This document shows, one piece after another, positions 8,174 through 21,290 of a stretch of DNA of 64,000 bases. Below the pieces are notes generated by a model, which did no database searches, was not told the origin of the DNA, and worked only from the letters and a program-made list of their open reading frames with translations. Within the stretch, counting starts at the first letter, position 1. The number at the start of each line of letters is the position of its first letter. The translations under genes and the position numbers were made by a program. The DNA is taken from positions 1,302,001-1,366,000 of the forward strand of contig NZ_CP031417.1 of the NCBI RefSeq assembly GCF_003367395.1. The letters run 5' to 3'. The DNA comes from Pseudolabrys taiwanensis (lineage in GTDB: Bacteria > Pseudomonadota > Alphaproteobacteria > Rhizobiales > Xanthobacteraceae).

Positions 8174-9613
8174 TCAAAAGAGCGATTTCGCCGCCGCCGT
8201 CGCCGCGCCGACCAGCGGCGCCGGATAGGCGAAGAACAACAGGTTCGCGAGGCCCGCCACGCCGAGCACGAGGCGCAGCAGCATCGGCATCGGCTCGAAG
8301 CCCTTCACCGGCTCGTCGAAGTACATGATCTTGACGATCAACAGGTAGTAATAGGCGCCCACGACGCTCGCCAGGACGCCGAGCACGGCCAGCGTGAACA
8401 GGCCCGCTTTGATGGCGGCCAGGAACACGTAGTACTTCGCGAAGAAGCCCGCGAGCGGCGGAATGCCGGCCAGCGAGAACAGCAGCATGCCGAAGAAGAA
8501 CGCCATCGTCGGATGCGTGCGCGACAGGCCGGCGAGATCGTTGATGTTCTCGACCATGACGCCGTCGCGGCGCATGCTGATGACCACGGCGAAGGAGCCG
8601 AGCGTCATCGCCACGTAGATCGAGATATAGATCAGCACGCCTTGCACGCCCTCGGGCGTGCCGGCTGCCAAGCCGACCAGCGCGAAGCCCATGTGGCCGA
8701 TCGACGAATAGGCCAACAGGCGCTTCAAGTTGCGCTGGCCGATGGCGGCGAACGAACCGAGCGCCATGGAGGCGATCGCGACGAACACCACGATCTGCTG
8801 CCATTCGTGGACAATGCCGGGGAACGCGGTCACGGCGGCGCGCACGAAGATGGCGATGCCGGCGACCTTCGGCGCCGAAGCGAAGAAAGCGGTGACCGGC
8901 GACGGCGAGCCTTCATAGACGTCGGGCGTCCACATGTGGAACGGCACCGCCGAGATCTTGAAGCAGAAGCCGGCGAACAGGAACACGAGGCCGAAGATCA
9001 AGCCGACGTTCGGGCCGCTCATCGTCGCCTTGGCGATGCCGGCGAAGCCGATCGTGCCGGTGAAGCCGTAAATCAGCGACGCCCCATAGAGGAGCATGCC
9101 CGAAGACAGCGCGCCGAGGACGAAGTATTTGAGGCCCGCTTCGGTCGACTTGACGCTGTCGCGGTTGGACGCCGCGACCACGTAAAGCGCAAGGCTCATC
9201 AGCTCGAGGCCGAGATAGAGCGCCAGGAGATCGCCGGCCGAGATCAGCATCAGCATGCCGAGCGTCGACAGGAGGAACAGCGCGCCGTATTCGAACTTCT
9301 GCAGCTTCTCGCGCGTGAGGAAGTTCAGCGACAGCAGCAACGCGCCGGCCGAACCGGTGATCGCAAGCAGCTTCAGGAAGCGCGCATAATCGTCGATGAT
9401 GAAGCTGCCGCCGAACATGGTCGTCTTTCCGCCGGGCAGCCAGACGACCGCCGCCCCGGCGACGATCAGGATCAGGATCGAAAGGCCGTTGACGAAATTC
9501 GCGCTGCGCTCGCCGGCGAAGGCGCCGAACATCAGCATCAGCATGGCGCCGCAGGCCAGGACGATCTCCGGCAGAAGCGGCGCGTAAGCGTTCAGGGTCG
9601 TCAACTCGTTCAT
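8174..9613 (-). CDS. nuoN: NADH-quinone oxidoreductase subunit N
   Basis: 479 residues, almost all hydrophobic, about 14 helices. Antiporter-like family motifs include [15 protein letters not shown] (conserved Glu in TM5), [21 protein letters not shown] (Lys in TM7) and [14 protein letters not shown]. It is a proton-pumping membrane-arm subunit of complex I. Its ATG overlaps the nuoM stop by 4 bases. It is the last nuo gene, and birA follows after a repeat-bearing gap. Confidence 0.97.
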   Translation of the reverse strand: MNELTTLNAYAPLLPEIVLACGAMLMLMFGAFAGERSANFVNGLSILILIVAGAAVVWLPGGKTTMFGGSFIIDDYARFLKLLAITGSAGALLLSLNFLTREKLQKFEYGALFLLSTLGMLMLISAGDLLALYLGLELMSLALYVVAASNRDSVKSTEAGLKYFVLGALSSGMLLYGASLIYGFTGTIGFAGIAKATMSGPNVGLIFGLVFLFAGFCFKISAVPFHMWTPDVYEGSPSPVTAFFASAPKVAGIAIFVRAAVTAFPGIVHEWQQIVVFVAIASMALGSFAAIGQRNLKRLLAYSSIGHMGFALVGLAAGTPEGVQGVLIYISIYVAMTLGSFAVVISMRRDGVMVENINDLAGLSRTHPTMAFFFGMLLFSLAGIPPLAGFFAKYYVFLAAIKAGLFTLAVLGVLASVVGAYYYLLIVKIMYFDEPVKGFEPMPMLLRLVLGVAGLANLLFFAYPAPLVGAATAAAKSLF

Positions 9614-11148
9614 TGCGCGATGCCTGCGGTCGGAGCTTGGGGCGGGACGGCTTCGGCCGTCTTCTTGACAGCGATGGCCTTGTTGTAGCCGTCGAGCAAC
9701 TGGGCGACGGACGCCGCCGACATGTCGAGCACGGGCTTAGGCGCGACGCCGAACAGGATGGTCAGCACCACGAGCGGCGCGAAGATCACCGCCTCGCGCC
9801 AGCCGATGTCCTTCATGCTTTCGAGGCCCGGCCGGAGCTTGCCGAAGATCATCTTGCGGTAGAGCCACAATGCATACGCCGCCGACAGGATGACGCCCAG
9901 CGTGGCGATGGTGGCGACCTGGATGTTGGCCTTGAAGGTGCCGATCAGCGCCAGGAATTCGCCGACGAAGCCCGAGGTGCCCGGCAGGCCGACATTGGCC
10001 ATGGTGAACAGCATGAAGATCAAGGCATAGACCGGCATGCGGTTCACGAGGCCACCATAGGCGGCGATCTCGCGCGTGTGCAGCCGGTCGTAGACGACGC
10101 CGACGCACAGGAAGAGCGCGCCCGAGACGATACCGTGCGAGATCATCTGGAAGATGCCGCCGGCGACGCCCTGCGTCGTCGCCGCGAAGATGCCCATGGT
10201 CACGAAGCCCATGTGCGCCACGGACGAATAGGCGATCAGCTTCTTCACGTCCTCCTGCATCAGCGCCACCAGCGAGGTATAGACGATGGCGACGACCGAG
10301 AGCGTAAAGACGAACGGCGCGAAGTAATGGCTCGCCTCCGGGAACATCGGCAGCGAGAAGCGCAGGAAGCCGTAGCCGCCCATCTTCAGCAGGATGGCCG
10401 CGAGGATCACCGAGCCCGCGGTCGGCGCCTCGACGTGCGCGTCCGGCAGCCACGTGTGCACCGGCCACATCGGCATCTTCACAGCGAAGGAGGCAAAGAA
10501 TGCCAGCCACGCCCACTGCTGCAGACCCGACGGGAAGCCGTGCTTGAGAAGCACGGTGATGTCGGTCGTGCCGGCCTGCCAGTACATCGCCATGATGGCG
10601 AGCAGCATCAGGACCGAGCCGAGCAGCGTGTAGAGGAAGAACTTGAACGAGGCGTAGACACGGCGCGGCCCGCCCCAGACGCCGATGATCAGGAACATCG
10701 GGATCAGGCCGCCCTCGAAGAACAGATAGAACAGGACGAGGTCGAGCGCCGAGAAGGTGCCGATCATCAAGGTCTCGAGCACCAGGAACGCGATCATGTA
10801 TTCCTTGACGCGCTTCTGCACCGACACCCAGCTCGCCATGATGCACAGGGGCATCAGCGCCGTCGTGAGGATGACGAAGGGCAGCGAAATACCGTCGACG
10901 CCCATGTGGTAGGACGCGACGCCCAGCCAGTCGTGCCTCTCGACGAACTGGAATTCGGCGGACGAGGCATCGAAGTCCTTCACCAGCAGCAGCGACACGC
11001 CGAACGTGACGAGCGTGGTCCAGAACGCGATCCACCGCGCGGTGCCTTTGGCGAGCCCTTCATTGCCGCGCACGAGCAGCATGATGAGCACGGCGCCCAG
11101 CACCGGCAGGAAGGTGGTGACGGAGAGGATCGGCCAATTGAGGGTCAT
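9610..11148 (-). CDS. nuoM: NADH-quinone oxidoreductase subunit M
   Basis: 512 residues, antiporter-like complex I subunit. Signatures are [21 protein letters not shown] (TM5 Glu), [23 protein letters not shown] and [15 protein letters not shown]. The ATG is chosen over a TTG one codon upstream. It lies 18 bp after nuoL and overlaps nuoN by 4 bases. Confidence 0.97.
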   Translation of the reverse strand: MTLNWPILSVTTFLPVLGAVLIMLLVRGNEGLAKGTARWIAFWTTLVTFGVSLLLVKDFDASSAEFQFVERHDWLGVASYHMGVDGISLPFVILTTALMPLCIMASWVSVQKRVKEYMIAFLVLETLMIGTFSALDLVLFYLFFEGGLIPMFLIIGVWGGPRRVYASFKFFLYTLLGSVLMLLAIMAMYWQAGTTDITVLLKHGFPSGLQQWAWLAFFASFAVKMPMWPVHTWLPDAHVEAPTAGSVILAAILLKMGGYGFLRFSLPMFPEASHYFAPFVFTLSVVAIVYTSLVALMQEDVKKLIAYSSVAHMGFVTMGIFAATTQGVAGGIFQMISHGIVSGALFLCVGVVYDRLHTREIAAYGGLVNRMPVYALIFMLFTMANVGLPGTSGFVGEFLALIGTFKANIQVATIATLGVILSAAYALWLYRKMIFGKLRPGLESMKDIGWREAVIFAPLVVLTILFGVAPKPVLDMSAASVAQLLDGYNKAIAVKKTAEAVPPQAPTAGIAQ

Positions 11149-11166
11149 CAAAGTCGCATCCGCCCG

Positions 11167-13236
11167 TTAGTGCACCGAGAACATGAACCAGGTGATCAGC
11201 AGCGCCGCGCCGATCAGCATGGCGAACGCATAGTGATAGAGGTAGCCGGTCTGCAGCCGCACGACACCGCGCGTGATGTCGAGCACCCGGGCCGATACGC
11301 CGTCCGGACCGAAGCCGTCGATCAGCCAGCCGTCGCCGCGCTTCCACAATGTGCGGCCGAGCCACTTCACCGGGCGCACGAAGATCACGTCATACAGCTC
11401 GTCGAAGTACCACTTGTTGAGCAGGAACAGGTACAGCGGCCGATGCTGGCGCGCGAGCTCGACGGGGATGTCCGGACGCTTGATGTAGAACACCCAGGCG
11501 ATGACGAAGCCGACCGCCATCATCACCGTCGGCAAGGTCGTGATGCCGAGCGGGATGTGGTGCATCTCCTCGAGGATGTGGTTGTCCTTGCCGAAGGTCA
11601 GCGAGCCGCGGAAGAAGTGCTCGACACCGTGGCCGGCGAAGATCTCCTTGAACGGGAAGCCGGCGGCGAACGAGCCGATCGCCAGAAAGGCGAGCGGGAT
11701 CAGCATCACCAGCGGGCTCTCGTGCGCGTCCTTCCAGTGCTGCCGGTCGTGCGGCTCGCCGTGGAAGGTCTTGAACACCAGGCGCCAGGAATAGAACGAG
11801 GTCAGCAGCGCCGCCACCACCACGCAGGCGAAGGCATAGAGCGCCATTGGGTTCTTGCCGACATAGGCCGCCTCGATGATGGCGTCCTTGGAGAAGTAGC
11901 CGGCGGTGAGCGGGAAACCGGTGAGCGCCAGCGTGCCGACGATCATCACCGCGTAAGTGAACGGGATGCGGTCCTTCAGGCCACCCATGTTCCGGATGTC
12001 CTGCTCGTGGTGCATCGCGTGGATCACCGAGCCCGAGCCGAGAAACAGCAGTGCCTTGAAGAAGGCGTGCGTGAACAGGTGGAACATGCCGATCGAGTAG
12101 CCGCCCACCCCCATCGCCACGAACATGTAGCCGAGCTGCGAGCAGGTCGAATAAGCGACGATGCGCTTGATGTCGTTCTGCACGAGACCGATGGTGGCCG
12201 CGAAGATTGCCGTGGTGGCGCCGATGAAGGTCACGAAGGTCTGCGCGTTCGGCGAGAGTTCGAACAGCGGCGACAGGCGCGCCACCATGAACACGCCGGC
12301 GGTGACCATGGTCGCTGCATGGATCAGCGCGGAGACCGGCGTCGGGCCTTCCATGGCGTCCGGCAGCCAGGTGTGCAGCAGGAACTGCGCCGACTTGCCC
12401 ATGGCGCCCATGAACAGCAGCAGACAGGTCAGCGTCAGCGCGTCGACGTGCCAGCCGAAGAACAGGATGGTCTTGCCGACCAGCGACGGCGCCTGCGCGA
12501 AGGCCGTGTCGAAGTCGATCGCGCCGGTGAGATAGAAGATCGAGAAGATGCCGAGCGCGAAGCCGAAGTCGCCGACGCGGTTAACGACGAAGGCCTTGAT
12601 GGCGGCGGCGCAGGCTTCGGGCTTCTGGTACCAGAAGCCGATCAGCAGATAGCTGGCGAGACCCACGCCTTCCCAGCCGAAGAACATCTGCACCAGATTG
12701 TCGGAGGTCACCAGCATCAGCATGGCGAAGGTGAACAGCGACAGATAGGCGAAGAAGCGCGGCCGGTACGGCTCCTCGTGCATGTAGCCCATCGAATAGA
12801 GGTGCACGAAGGCGGAGACCGAGTTCACCACCACGAGCATCACGGCGGTCAGCGTGTCGATGCGCAGGACCCAGTCGACCTTCAGGTCGCCGGCGACGAT
12901 CCACGGCATCAACGGCTCGCGGATGTCCTGGCCGCCGAAGCCGACCTGCACCAGCGCGATCCACGACAGCACCATCGAGATCATCAAGAGCGTCGTGGTG
13001 ATCAGCTCGGCCGTGCGGGAGCCGACGGCCGCAGGCTCGACCGGGCCATGGCCATGGTCGTCGTGGCCATGCGCTTCATCGCCGTGGTGCGCATCGTGCG
13101 CGGCGTGGTGAACGGCGTGGCTGCCGTCGTCCGGCGCGGGCCCCTGCCCCGGGAAGCGGCCGCGCGCGCCAATGATCGCGATCAGGCCGGCCAGGATCGC
13201 GCCGAGCAGCGGAAGGAAAACGATGGCCTGGTACAT
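11167..13236 (-). CDS. nuoL: NADH-quinone oxidoreductase subunit L, with a His-rich loop
   Basis: 689 residues: about 15 antiporter-like helices plus a long C-terminal lateral helix region. Motifs are [36 protein letters not shown] and [15 protein letters not shown]. Between TM1 and TM2 (residues 40-64) is a loop with ten His residues among Asp, Gly and Ala, not present in E. coli NuoL. It is the distal proton-pumping subunit of complex I. The start is 7 bp after the nuoK stop. Confidence 0.97.
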   Translation of the reverse strand: MYQAIVFLPLLGAILAGLIAIIGARGRFPGQGPAPDDGSHAVHHAAHDAHHGDEAHGHDDHGHGPVEPAAVGSRTAELITTTLLMISMVLSWIALVQVGFGGQDIREPLMPWIVAGDLKVDWVLRIDTLTAVMLVVVNSVSAFVHLYSMGYMHEEPYRPRFFAYLSLFTFAMLMLVTSDNLVQMFFGWEGVGLASYLLIGFWYQKPEACAAAIKAFVVNRVGDFGFALGIFSIFYLTGAIDFDTAFAQAPSLVGKTILFFGWHVDALTLTCLLLFMGAMGKSAQFLLHTWLPDAMEGPTPVSALIHAATMVTAGVFMVARLSPLFELSPNAQTFVTFIGATTAIFAATIGLVQNDIKRIVAYSTCSQLGYMFVAMGVGGYSIGMFHLFTHAFFKALLFLGSGSVIHAMHHEQDIRNMGGLKDRIPFTYAVMIVGTLALTGFPLTAGYFSKDAIIEAAYVGKNPMALYAFACVVVAALLTSFYSWRLVFKTFHGEPHDRQHWKDAHESPLVMLIPLAFLAIGSFAAGFPFKEIFAGHGVEHFFRGSLTFGKDNHILEEMHHIPLGITTLPTVMMAVGFVIAWVFYIKRPDIPVELARQHRPLYLFLLNKWYFDELYDVIFVRPVKWLGRTLWKRGDGWLIDGFGPDGVSARVLDITRGVVRLQTGYLYHYAFAMLIGAALLITWFMFSVH

Positions 13237-13243
13237 TAGCCCG

Positions 13244-13552
13244 TCAGCCCTTCATCAGATTGATGTCTTCGACCGCGATCGAGCCGCGGTTGCGGAAGAA
13301 GACCACGAGGATAGCGAGGCCGATGGCGGCTTCCGCCGCGGCGACCGTGAGCACGAACAGCGCGAAGACCTGGCCGACGATGTCGCCCAAATGGGTCGAG
13401 AACGCCACGAGGTTGATGTTGACCGACAGCAGGATGAGCTCGACGGACATCAGGATGATGATGACGTTCTTCCGGTTCAGGAAGATGCCGAAGATCCCGA
13501 GCGTGAACAGGATCGCGGCGACGCTGAGATAATGACCGAGGCCGATCGTCAT
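13244..13552 (-). CDS. nuoK: NADH-quinone oxidoreductase subunit K
   Basis: 102 residues, three transmembrane helices. It has the family motif [17 protein letters not shown], with the conserved membrane Glu in TM2, and a second Glu in [11 protein letters not shown] in TM3. It is part of the proton path next to NuoJ. The ATG overlaps the nuoJ stop (ATGA). Confidence 0.97.
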   Translation of the reverse strand: MTIGLGHYLSVAAILFTLGIFGIFLNRKNVIIILMSVELILLSVNINLVAFSTHLGDIVGQVFALFVLTVAAAEAAIGLAILVVFFRNRGSIAVEDINLMKG

Positions 13553-14166
13553 ACGTTGCTCCCCAGGCCCTGGCCGGTCTTGACCTTGACGACTTCAATC
13601 GCGGTCGCCGGCGTGCGCGCGTTCTGCACCGGGATGCTCTGGCGCTTGACCCGCTCCTTGTGGCGCAGCGTCAGCACGATGGCGCCGACCATGGCGACCA
13701 GGAGGATCATACCCGCCGCTTCGAAGAAGTAGACGTATTTGGTGTAGAGCACGAGGCCGAGCGCCTGCGTGTTCGTCACGTTGGCCGGGATCGGCGCGGT
13801 GATGGCCGTCGGCACGCCCGGACCGATTGCCCAGGCGCCCACGACCAGCACAAGCTCGGCGAGGAAGATGCCGCCGATCAGCAGGCCGACGGGCAGATAC
13901 TGCAGCGCGCCCTGCTTGAGCTGCGCGAAGTCGACGTCGAGCATCATGACGACGAACAGGAAGAGCACGGCGACGGCGCCGACATAGACGACGATCAGGA
14001 TCATCGCCAGGAACTCGGCGCCCATCATGACGAACAGGCCCGCCGCGTTGACGAAGGCCAGGATGAGATAGAGCACCGAATGCACCGGGTTCTTCGACGC
14101 GATCACCATGAAGGCGCTCGCGACGCAGATGCCGGCGAAGAGGTAGAAGAAGAGCGCGGCGATCAT
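13549..14166 (-). CDS. nuoJ: NADH-quinone oxidoreductase subunit J
   Basis: 205 residues with five predicted helices. It has [20 protein letters not shown] and [18 protein letters not shown], the conserved TM3 region of NuoJ. The start at [12 protein letters not shown] is preceded by GGAG. In-frame sequence upstream is derived from a repeat and is not part of the protein. Membrane arm of complex I. Confidence 0.95.
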   Translation of the reverse strand: MIAALFFYLFAGICVASAFMVIASKNPVHSVLYLILAFVNAAGLFVMMGAEFLAMILIVVYVGAVAVLFLFVVMMLDVDFAQLKQGALQYLPVGLLIGGIFLAELVLVVGAWAIGPGVPTAITAPIPANVTNTQALGLVLYTKYVYFFEAAGMILLVAMVGAIVLTLRHKERVKRQSIPVQNARTPATAIEVVKVKTGQGLGSNV

Positions 14167-14190
14167 GAACAAAGCTCCACGCTCTCCGCC

Positions 14191-14279
14191 GTCATGCCCG
14201 GCCTTGTGCCGGGCATCCACGTCTTACGAGCGATCAACAAAGAAAGGCGTGGATGGCCGGGACGAGCCCGGCCATGACG
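14191..14279. repeat. Dispersed palindromic repeat between nuoI and nuoJ
   Basis: The left arm has GTCATGCCCGGCC and GCCGGGCATCCACGTCTT, and the right arm has GGCGTGGATGGCCGGGACGAG and CCGGCCATGACG. This is the classic Bradyrhizobium-type repeat that forms a cruciform-like double hairpin. It fills most of the 147-bp gap that separates nuoI and nuoJ, while other nuo spacers are mostly under 20 bp or overlapping. Confidence 0.88.
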
Positions 14280-14313
14280 CTGAATGCTTGGCAACGCCTT
14301 GCTCATCTCCAAA

Positions 14314-14802
14314 TCACCTATAAGGCGCGTCGAGCGCGATGTTCTTGGCGATCTCGCGCTCCCAGCGATCGCCGTTCGCGAGCAGGCGCTCCTTGTCGTA
14401 ATAGAGCTCCTCGCGCGTCTCGGTGGCGAACTCGAAGTTCGGCCCCTCGACGATGGCGTCCACCGGGCAAGCCTCCTGGCAGAGGCCGCAGTAGATGCAC
14501 TTCACCATGTCGATGTCATAGCGGGTCGTGCGGCGCGTGCCGTCGTTGCGGCGCGGCCCCGCCTCGATCGTGATCGCCTGCGCCGGGCAGATCGCCTCGC
14601 ACAGCTTGCAGGCGATGCAGCGCTCTTCGCCGTTAGGATAACGGCGCAGCGCGTGCTCGCCGCGGAAGCGCGGCGAAATCGGGTTCTTCTCGAACGGATA
14701 ATTGAGCGTGGCCTTGGGCCTGAAGAAATAGCGCATGGCCAGCACGAAGCCGGTCACGAACTCCCAGAGGAACAGGGCCTTGGCGGCGCCGACGAGTCTC
14801 AT
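14314..14802 (-). CDS. nuoI: NADH-quinone oxidoreductase subunit I
   Basis: 162 residues. Two 4Fe-4S binding motifs are seen: [16 protein letters not shown] and [16 protein letters not shown]. The N-terminal [29 protein letters not shown] segment, in parts, is typical of alphaproteobacterial NuoI/TYKY. It carries clusters N6a and N6b between NuoG/B and the membrane. It follows nuoH by 7 bp. Confidence 0.97.
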   Translation of the reverse strand: MRLVGAAKALFLWEFVTGFVLAMRYFFRPKATLNYPFEKNPISPRFRGEHALRRYPNGEERCIACKLCEAICPAQAITIEAGPRRNDGTRRTTRYDIDMVKCIYCGLCQEACPVDAIVEGPNFEFATETREELYYDKERLLANGDRWEREIAKNIALDAPYR

Positions 14803-14809
14803 AGCGACC

Positions 14810-15844
14810 TCACTTCACCGCCTGCATCGCCAAGCCGCCGTATTGCAGCACACCGGCGACAATAACGACCATGGCGAGCGACAGCGGTAGAAACACCTTC
14901 CAGCCGAGCCGCATCAGTTGGTCGTAGCGATAGCGCGGCACCATGGCCTTGGCCATGGCGAACAGGAAGAACATGAACAGAGCCTTGAGCACGAACCAGA
15001 TCACGCCCGGCACCCAGGTGAACGGCGCGAACGGCACCGGCGGCAGCCAGCCGCCGAGGAACAGGATCGTGCCCATGGCGCACATCGTGGCGATGGCGAC
15101 GTACTCGCCCAGCATGAACATCATGTACGGGGTCGAGCCGTACTCGACCATGAAGCCGGCGACGAGCTCGGACTCCGCTTCGACGAGATCGAAGGGCGGG
15201 CGGTTCGTCTCGGCGAGCGCCGAAATGAAGAACACGACGAACATCGGCAGCAGCGGCAGCCAGTACCAGCCGAGCAGACCCCACTTCGAATCCTGCGCCT
15301 CGACGATCGCCGACAGGTTCAGCGAACCGGCGCACAGCAGCACGGTGATGATGACGAAGCCGATCGAGACTTCGTACGACACCATCTGCGCGGCGGAGCG
15401 CAGCGCGGCGAGGAACGGATACTTCGAGTTCGACGCCCAGCCGGCCATGATGATGCCGTACACGCCGAGCGAGGAAATCGCGAAGATGTAGAGAATGCCG
15501 ACATTGATGTTGGCGATCACCCAGCCGGCATTCACCGGCATCACCGCCCAGGCGGCGAGCGCGAGCACGCAGGAGACGAGCGGCGCCAGCAGGAACACGC
15601 CTTTGTTGGCGCCCGCCGGAATGACCGGCTCCTTCAGCACGAACTTGAGCAAGTCGGCGAAGGACTGGAACAGGCCCCACGGCCCAACCACGTTGGGGCC
15701 GCGCCGGAGCTGAACCGCCGCCCAGATCTTGCGGTCGGCGAGCAGCACGTAAGCGATCGCCACCAGCAGCAGCACCAGCATCAGCAGCGACTGCGCGACG
15801 ATGATGATCAGAGGCCAGAGATAGGTCCAGAAGAAGTCCATCAT
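14810..15844 (-). CDS. nuoH: NADH-quinone oxidoreductase subunit H
   Basis: 344 residues from [11 protein letters not shown], with eight helices. Family motifs include [29 protein letters not shown] and [15 protein letters not shown]. These line the quinone chamber. The start lies 2 bp after the nuoG stop. In-frame codons upstream belong to the end of nuoG in another frame. Confidence 0.97.
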   Translation of the reverse strand: MMDFFWTYLWPLIIIVAQSLLMLVLLLVAIAYVLLADRKIWAAVQLRRGPNVVGPWGLFQSFADLLKFVLKEPVIPAGANKGVFLLAPLVSCVLALAAWAVMPVNAGWVIANINVGILYIFAISSLGVYGIIMAGWASNSKYPFLAALRSAAQMVSYEVSIGFVIITVLLCAGSLNLSAIVEAQDSKWGLLGWYWLPLLPMFVVFFISALAETNRPPFDLVEAESELVAGFMVEYGSTPYMMFMLGEYVAIATMCAMGTILFLGGWLPPVPFAPFTWVPGVIWFVLKALFMFFLFAMAKAMVPRYRYDQLMRLGWKVFLPLSLAMVVIVAGVLQYGGLAMQAVK

Positions 15845-15846
15845 CC

Positions 15847-17919
15847 CTACTCCGCCGCGGTCTTGTGGGCCGCGTTCGCCAGGGCCGAGCATTCCGCCAT
15901 GATGGCGGAGGCACGGGCGATCGGGTTGGTGAAATAGAAGTCGGTGACCGGCGAGCGCAGCGGCGCTTTGTCCGGCGCGCCGCCGAGCTTGGCGAGCGAG
16001 CCGATGTGCGCGATGTCGCCGGTCTCGATCTGGTCGAGGCGCATCAAATGCGGATGCGCGGCGAACATCAGCTGACGCAGCGCGCCGAGCGAGTCGTACG
16101 GCAGCTTCACGCCGAGCACGTCCGACAGCGCGCGCAGGATCGCCCAGTCCTCGCGGGCATCGCCCGGCGGGAACGCGGCGCGGTTGGCCAGTTGCACGCG
16201 GCCTTCGGTGTTGACGTAGATCGCCGACTTCTCCGGATAGGCCGCGCCCGGCAGGATGACGTCGGCGCGGTGCGCGCCGCGATCGCCGTGCGTGCCGATA
16301 TAGACGACGAAGGCGCCCGGCTTCACGTCGATCTCGTCGGCGCCGAGCAGGAACACCACATCCGCCTGACCGTTGGCGAGTTCGTGCGCGGTCTTGCCGC
16401 CCTCGCCCGGCACCAGGCCGAGATCGAGCGCGCCGACGCGCGAGGCCGCCGTGTGCAGTACCGAGAAGCCGTTCCAGCCGTCCTTCGTCGCGCCGATATC
16501 GGCCGCGACCTTGGCGGCGAGCGCCAGCAGCGCCGCGCCATCGGCGCGCGCCAGAGCGCCGGCGCCGAGGATGATCAGCGGATTCTTCGCCGCCTTCAGC
16601 GTCTCGCCGAACTTGCTAGCGGCGACACCAGCCAGCGTCTCCGCGCCGGCGCCGAGATAGTCGTAAGCGTAGGTCAGATCGGCCTGCTCGCCGATCAGCG
16701 CGATCGGGAAGTTGCCCTGACGCCAGCGCTTGCGAATGCGCGCGTTGAGCACCGCCGCCTCGCGGCGCGGATTGGCGCCGATGATCAGCAGCGCATCGGC
16801 CTGCTCGATGCCGGCGATGGTGGCGTTGAACAGATACGAAGCGCGGCCGTGCTTGGGATGGAACGGCGCACCGTCCTGACGCGCGTCGATATTAGCGCTG
16901 CCGAGGCGGCCCATCAGATCCTTGAGCGCGAACATCTCCTCCACGCCGGCGAGATCGCCGACGATGGCGCCGATCTTGTTGGCGTTCGTCGCCTTCACCT
17001 TGTTGGCGATGACCGCGAAGGCTTCCTTCCACGAGGCCGGCGCAAGGCGGCCATTGACGCGCACATACGGCTGGTCGAGCCGCTGCGTGCGCAGGCCGTC
17101 GACGACGTGGCGGGTCTTGTCGGAGATCCACTCCTCGTTCACCGCGTCGTTGTTGCGCGGCAGGATGCGCAGCACTTCGCGGCCGCGCGTATCGACGCGG
17201 ATGGCCGAGCCGACCGCATCCATCACGTCGATCGACTGCGTCTTGCCGAGCTCCCACGAGCGCGCGGTGAAAGCGTAAGGCTTGGAGGTGAGCGCGCCGA
17301 CCGGGCACAGATCGACGACGTTGGACTGCAGCTCCGACGTCATCGCGTGCTCGAGATAGGTCGTGATCTCCATGTCCTCGCCGCGGCCGATGGCGCCGAG
17401 CTCGTTGACGCCGGCGACCTCCGTGGTGAAGCGGACGCAGCGCGTGCAGTGGATGCACCGCGTCATGATCGTCTTCACCAGCGGGCCGATATACTTGTCC
17501 TCGACCGCGCGCTTGTTCTCGGCATAGCGCGAGGAGTCGACGCCATAGGCCATGGCCTGGTCCTGCAGATCGCACTCGCCGCCCTGATCGCAGATCGGGC
17601 AATCGAGCGGATGGTTGATCAGCAGGAACTCCATCACGCCTTCGCGCGCCTTCTTCACCATCGGCGTCTTGGTGAACATCTCCGGCGGCTCACCGTTGGG
17701 GCCAGGCCGCAGGTCGCGCACGTTCTGGGCGCAGGACGCGACCGGCTTCGGCGGGCCACCTTTCACCTCGATGAGGCACATGCGGCAATTGCCGGCGATC
17801 GACAGCCGCTCATGGAAGCAGAAACGCGGAATCTCCGCACCCGCCGCTTCGCACGCCTGGAGCAGCGTGTACTCCGGCGGAACGTCGATCTCCTGGCCGT
17901 CGATGATAACTTTTGTCAT
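15847..17919 (-). CDS. nuoG: NADH-quinone oxidoreductase subunit G
   Basis: 690 residues from [15 protein letters not shown]. The N-terminal 2Fe-2S domain has [15 protein letters not shown] and a later Cys. Next come [17 protein letters not shown] (N5 His/Cys cluster) and [10 protein letters not shown] with a further Cys in VDLCPVGAL (N4). A molybdopterin-like domain without cofactor motifs follows. The E. coli-type extra N7 cluster is not seen. It is the peripheral arm electron carrier. It follows nuoF by 68 bp, one of the larger gaps in the operon. Confidence 0.96.
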   Translation of the reverse strand: MTKVIIDGQEIDVPPEYTLLQACEAAGAEIPRFCFHERLSIAGNCRMCLIEVKGGPPKPVASCAQNVRDLRPGPNGEPPEMFTKTPMVKKAREGVMEFLLINHPLDCPICDQGGECDLQDQAMAYGVDSSRYAENKRAVEDKYIGPLVKTIMTRCIHCTRCVRFTTEVAGVNELGAIGRGEDMEITTYLEHAMTSELQSNVVDLCPVGALTSKPYAFTARSWELGKTQSIDVMDAVGSAIRVDTRGREVLRILPRNNDAVNEEWISDKTRHVVDGLRTQRLDQPYVRVNGRLAPASWKEAFAVIANKVKATNANKIGAIVGDLAGVEEMFALKDLMGRLGSANIDARQDGAPFHPKHGRASYLFNATIAGIEQADALLIIGANPRREAAVLNARIRKRWRQGNFPIALIGEQADLTYAYDYLGAGAETLAGVAASKFGETLKAAKNPLIILGAGALARADGAALLALAAKVAADIGATKDGWNGFSVLHTAASRVGALDLGLVPGEGGKTAHELANGQADVVFLLGADEIDVKPGAFVVYIGTHGDRGAHRADVILPGAAYPEKSAIYVNTEGRVQLANRAAFPPGDAREDWAILRALSDVLGVKLPYDSLGALRQLMFAAHPHLMRLDQIETGDIAHIGSLAKLGGAPDKAPLRSPVTDFYFTNPIARASAIMAECSALANAAHKTAAE

Positions 17920-17987
17920 GCCGCGTGCTCGCTGGGCGCGCCGCAACGCGCCGTCTTCCAGAATTGATGGCGCGCCTCGGTCATCGC

Positions 17988-19289
<1,302 letters not shown>

Positions 19290-19299
19290 CGTCCGCGCC

Positions 19300-20103
19300 T
19301 CACTTACCCTTCTTGCCGCTGGTCGGCTTGCCGCCGACCTTCTCGCGGTCGGCTTCGCCCTCGGCCTTCACTGCCGGCGCCGCCGGCGGCTTGGCCGGCG
19401 CATCGGCGGCTGGAGCCGGCGCCTGCCGGCTGGCCACCGCCGCGCGTGCGGCCGCAAGGCCGGCGCCCTGCCCGACCATCGAACCGTCGAACAGCGACGG
19501 ATCGGTCAGGCTTGTCAAACCGGACACCGGCTCGGAGCTTCGCCGGCCGATCTGCGGACCCGTCTTCGGCTTCTCGCCGCGCGCCAGCGCATCGATGATC
19601 TTCTCGAAGCTCTCAGGCGTCAGATCCTCGTAGACGTCCTTGTGCACCTGCGCCATCGGCGCGTTCACGCAGGCGCCCGCGCACTCGACTTCCTCCCAGG
19701 AGAGGTTGCCATCTTCCGACAGGTGGAAGGGATCGTGGTGGATACGGTGCTGGCAGACTTTGATCAGTTCGCCGGCGCCGCGCAGCATGCACGGCGTCGT
19801 GCCGCAGACCTGGATATGCGCCTTGCGCCCGACCGGTGCCAGTTGGAATTGCGTATAGAAAGTCGCGATCTCGAGCGCGCGAATGTAGGGCATGCCGAGC
19901 ATGTCGGCGACGCGCTCGATCGCCTTCTGCGGCAGCCAGCCGCCGATCTGCTCCTGGGCGCGCATCAACAGCGGGATGACAGCCGAGAACTGCCGGCCTT
20001 CCGGATATTTCGCGATGGTCGCCTTGGCCCAGTCGACATTCTCCTTGGTGAAGGAGAACTCTTTCGGCTGCTGCTCCGGCGGCGCGAGACGGCGGACGCT
20101 CAT
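19300..20103 (-). CDS. nuoE: NADH-quinone oxidoreductase subunit E, with Ala/Pro/Lys-rich tail
   Basis: 267 residues. The thioredoxin-like 2Fe-2S domain has [11 protein letters not shown] and [10 protein letters not shown] (cluster N1a). After about residue 175 comes a low-complexity extension rich in Ala, Pro and Lys that ends in KPTSGKKGK. Such tails occur in alphaproteobacterial NuoE and are absent in E. coli. Start and nuoD stop overlap by 4 bases. Confidence 0.96.
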   Translation of the reverse strand: MSVRRLAPPEQQPKEFSFTKENVDWAKATIAKYPEGRQFSAVIPLLMRAQEQIGGWLPQKAIERVADMLGMPYIRALEIATFYTQFQLAPVGRKAHIQVCGTTPCMLRGAGELIKVCQHRIHHDPFHLSEDGNLSWEEVECAGACVNAPMAQVHKDVYEDLTPESFEKIIDALARGEKPKTGPQIGRRSSEPVSGLTSLTDPSLFDGSMVGQGAGLAAARAAVASRQAPAPAADAPAKPPAAPAVKAEGEADREKVGGKPTSGKKGK

Positions 20104-21290
20104 CGGTCGACCTCCCCGAACACGATATCGAGGGAGCCGAGGATGGCGGAGACGTCAGCGAGCATGTGACCCTTGCAGAGAAAATCCATGGCCTGCAGAT
20201 GCGCGAATCCCGGCGCGCGGATCTTGCACTTGTACGGCTTATTGGTGCCGTCGGAGACGAGATAGACCCCGAACTCGCCCTTGGGCGCTTCGACAGCCGC
20301 GTACACTTCGCCGGCCGGCACGTGATAGCCCTCGGTGAAGAGCTTGAAGTGATGGATGAGCGCTTCCATCGAACGCTTCATCTCACCCCGCTTGGGCGGC
20401 ACGATCTTGTGGTCGTCGACCTGCACGCGCCCTTGGCCCTCAGGCGAGCGCAGCTTGGCGATGCACTGCTTCATGATCTTGATCGACTGGCGCATCTCTT
20501 CCATGCGGATGAGATAGCGGTCGAAGCAGTCGCCGTTCTTGCCGATCGGAATGTCGAATTCGAGCTCGGCGTAGCATTCGTAAGGCTGCGACTTGCGCAG
20601 GTCCCAGGCCGCGCCCGAGCCGCGCACCATCACGCCGGAGAAGCCCCAGTTCCAGGCGTCCTGCAGCGACACGACGCCGATATCGACGTTGCGCTGCTTG
20701 AAGATGCGGTTACCGGTGAGCAGCGCGTCGAGATCGTCGACGACCTTCAGGAACGGATCGCACCAAGCGTCGATATCGTCGATCAGCTTGGCCGGCAGGT
20801 CCTGATGCACCCCGCCCGGCCGGAAGTAGTTGGCGTGCATGCGCGAGCCGGAGGCGCGCTCATAAAACACCATCAGCTTCTCGCGCTCTTCGAAGCCCCA
20901 CAGCGGCGGGGTGAGCGCGCCGACGTCCATCGCCTGTGTGGTGACGTTCAAGAGATGCGACAGGATGCGGCCGATCTCGGAGTACAGAACGCGGATGAGC
21001 TGCGCGCGCTTGGGTACCTCGATGCCCAGGAGCTTTTCGACCGCCAGGCAGAAAGCGTGCTCCTGGTTCATCGGCGCGACGTAGTCGAGCCGGTCGAAAT
21101 ACGGCACCGCCTGCGTATAGGTCTTGGCCTCGATCAGCTTCTCGGTGCCGCGATGAAGCAAGCCGATATGCGGATCGACGCGCTCGACGATTTCGCCGTC
21201 GAGTTCCAGCACGAGGCGCAACACGCCGTGCGCGGCCGGATGCTGCGGCCCGAAGTTGATGGTGAAGTTGCGGAGCGCGGTTTCGGCCAT
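20100..21290 (-). CDS. nuoD: NADH-quinone oxidoreductase subunit D
   Basis: 396 residues, the 49-kDa subunit. It has [14 protein letters not shown] at the N-terminus, [31 protein letters not shown], and the C-terminal DIVFGEVDR. It forms the quinone site with NuoB. NuoC and NuoD are separate genes here, not fused as in E. coli. The stop of nuoC and the ATG of nuoD share one base. Confidence 0.97.
   Translation of the reverse strand: MAETALRNFTINFGPQHPAAHGVLRLVLELDGEIVERVDPHIGLLHRGTEKLIEAKTYTQAVPYFDRLDYVAPMNQEHAFCLAVEKLLGIEVPKRAQLIRVLYSEIGRILSHLLNVTTQAMDVGALTPPLWGFEEREKLMVFYERASGSRMHANYFRPGGVHQDLPAKLIDDIDAWCDPFLKVVDDLDALLTGNRIFKQRNVDIGVVSLQDAWNWGFSGVMVRGSGAAWDLRKSQPYECYAELEFDIPIGKNGDCFDRYLIRMEEMRQSIKIMKQCIAKLRSPEGQGRVQVDDHKIVPPKRGEMKRSMEALIHHFKLFTEGYHVPAGEVYAAVEAPKGEFGVYLVSDGTNKPYKCKIRAPGFAHLQAMDFLCKGHMLADVSAILGSLDIVFGEVDR

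Noticed and set aside
9613..13239. A 3.6-kb open frame on the + strand opposite nuoM and nuoL, and similar long antisense frames opposite lon, nuoG and tig
   Set aside because: They lie antisense to certain genes and arise from GC-rich codon structure. Their products are His/Arg/Gln/Asp-rich low-complexity chains without domains.
14167..14220. Longer N-terminus of NuoJ
   Set aside because: The extra codons derive from the palindromic repeat and do not look like protein. GGAG precedes the ATG at 14166.
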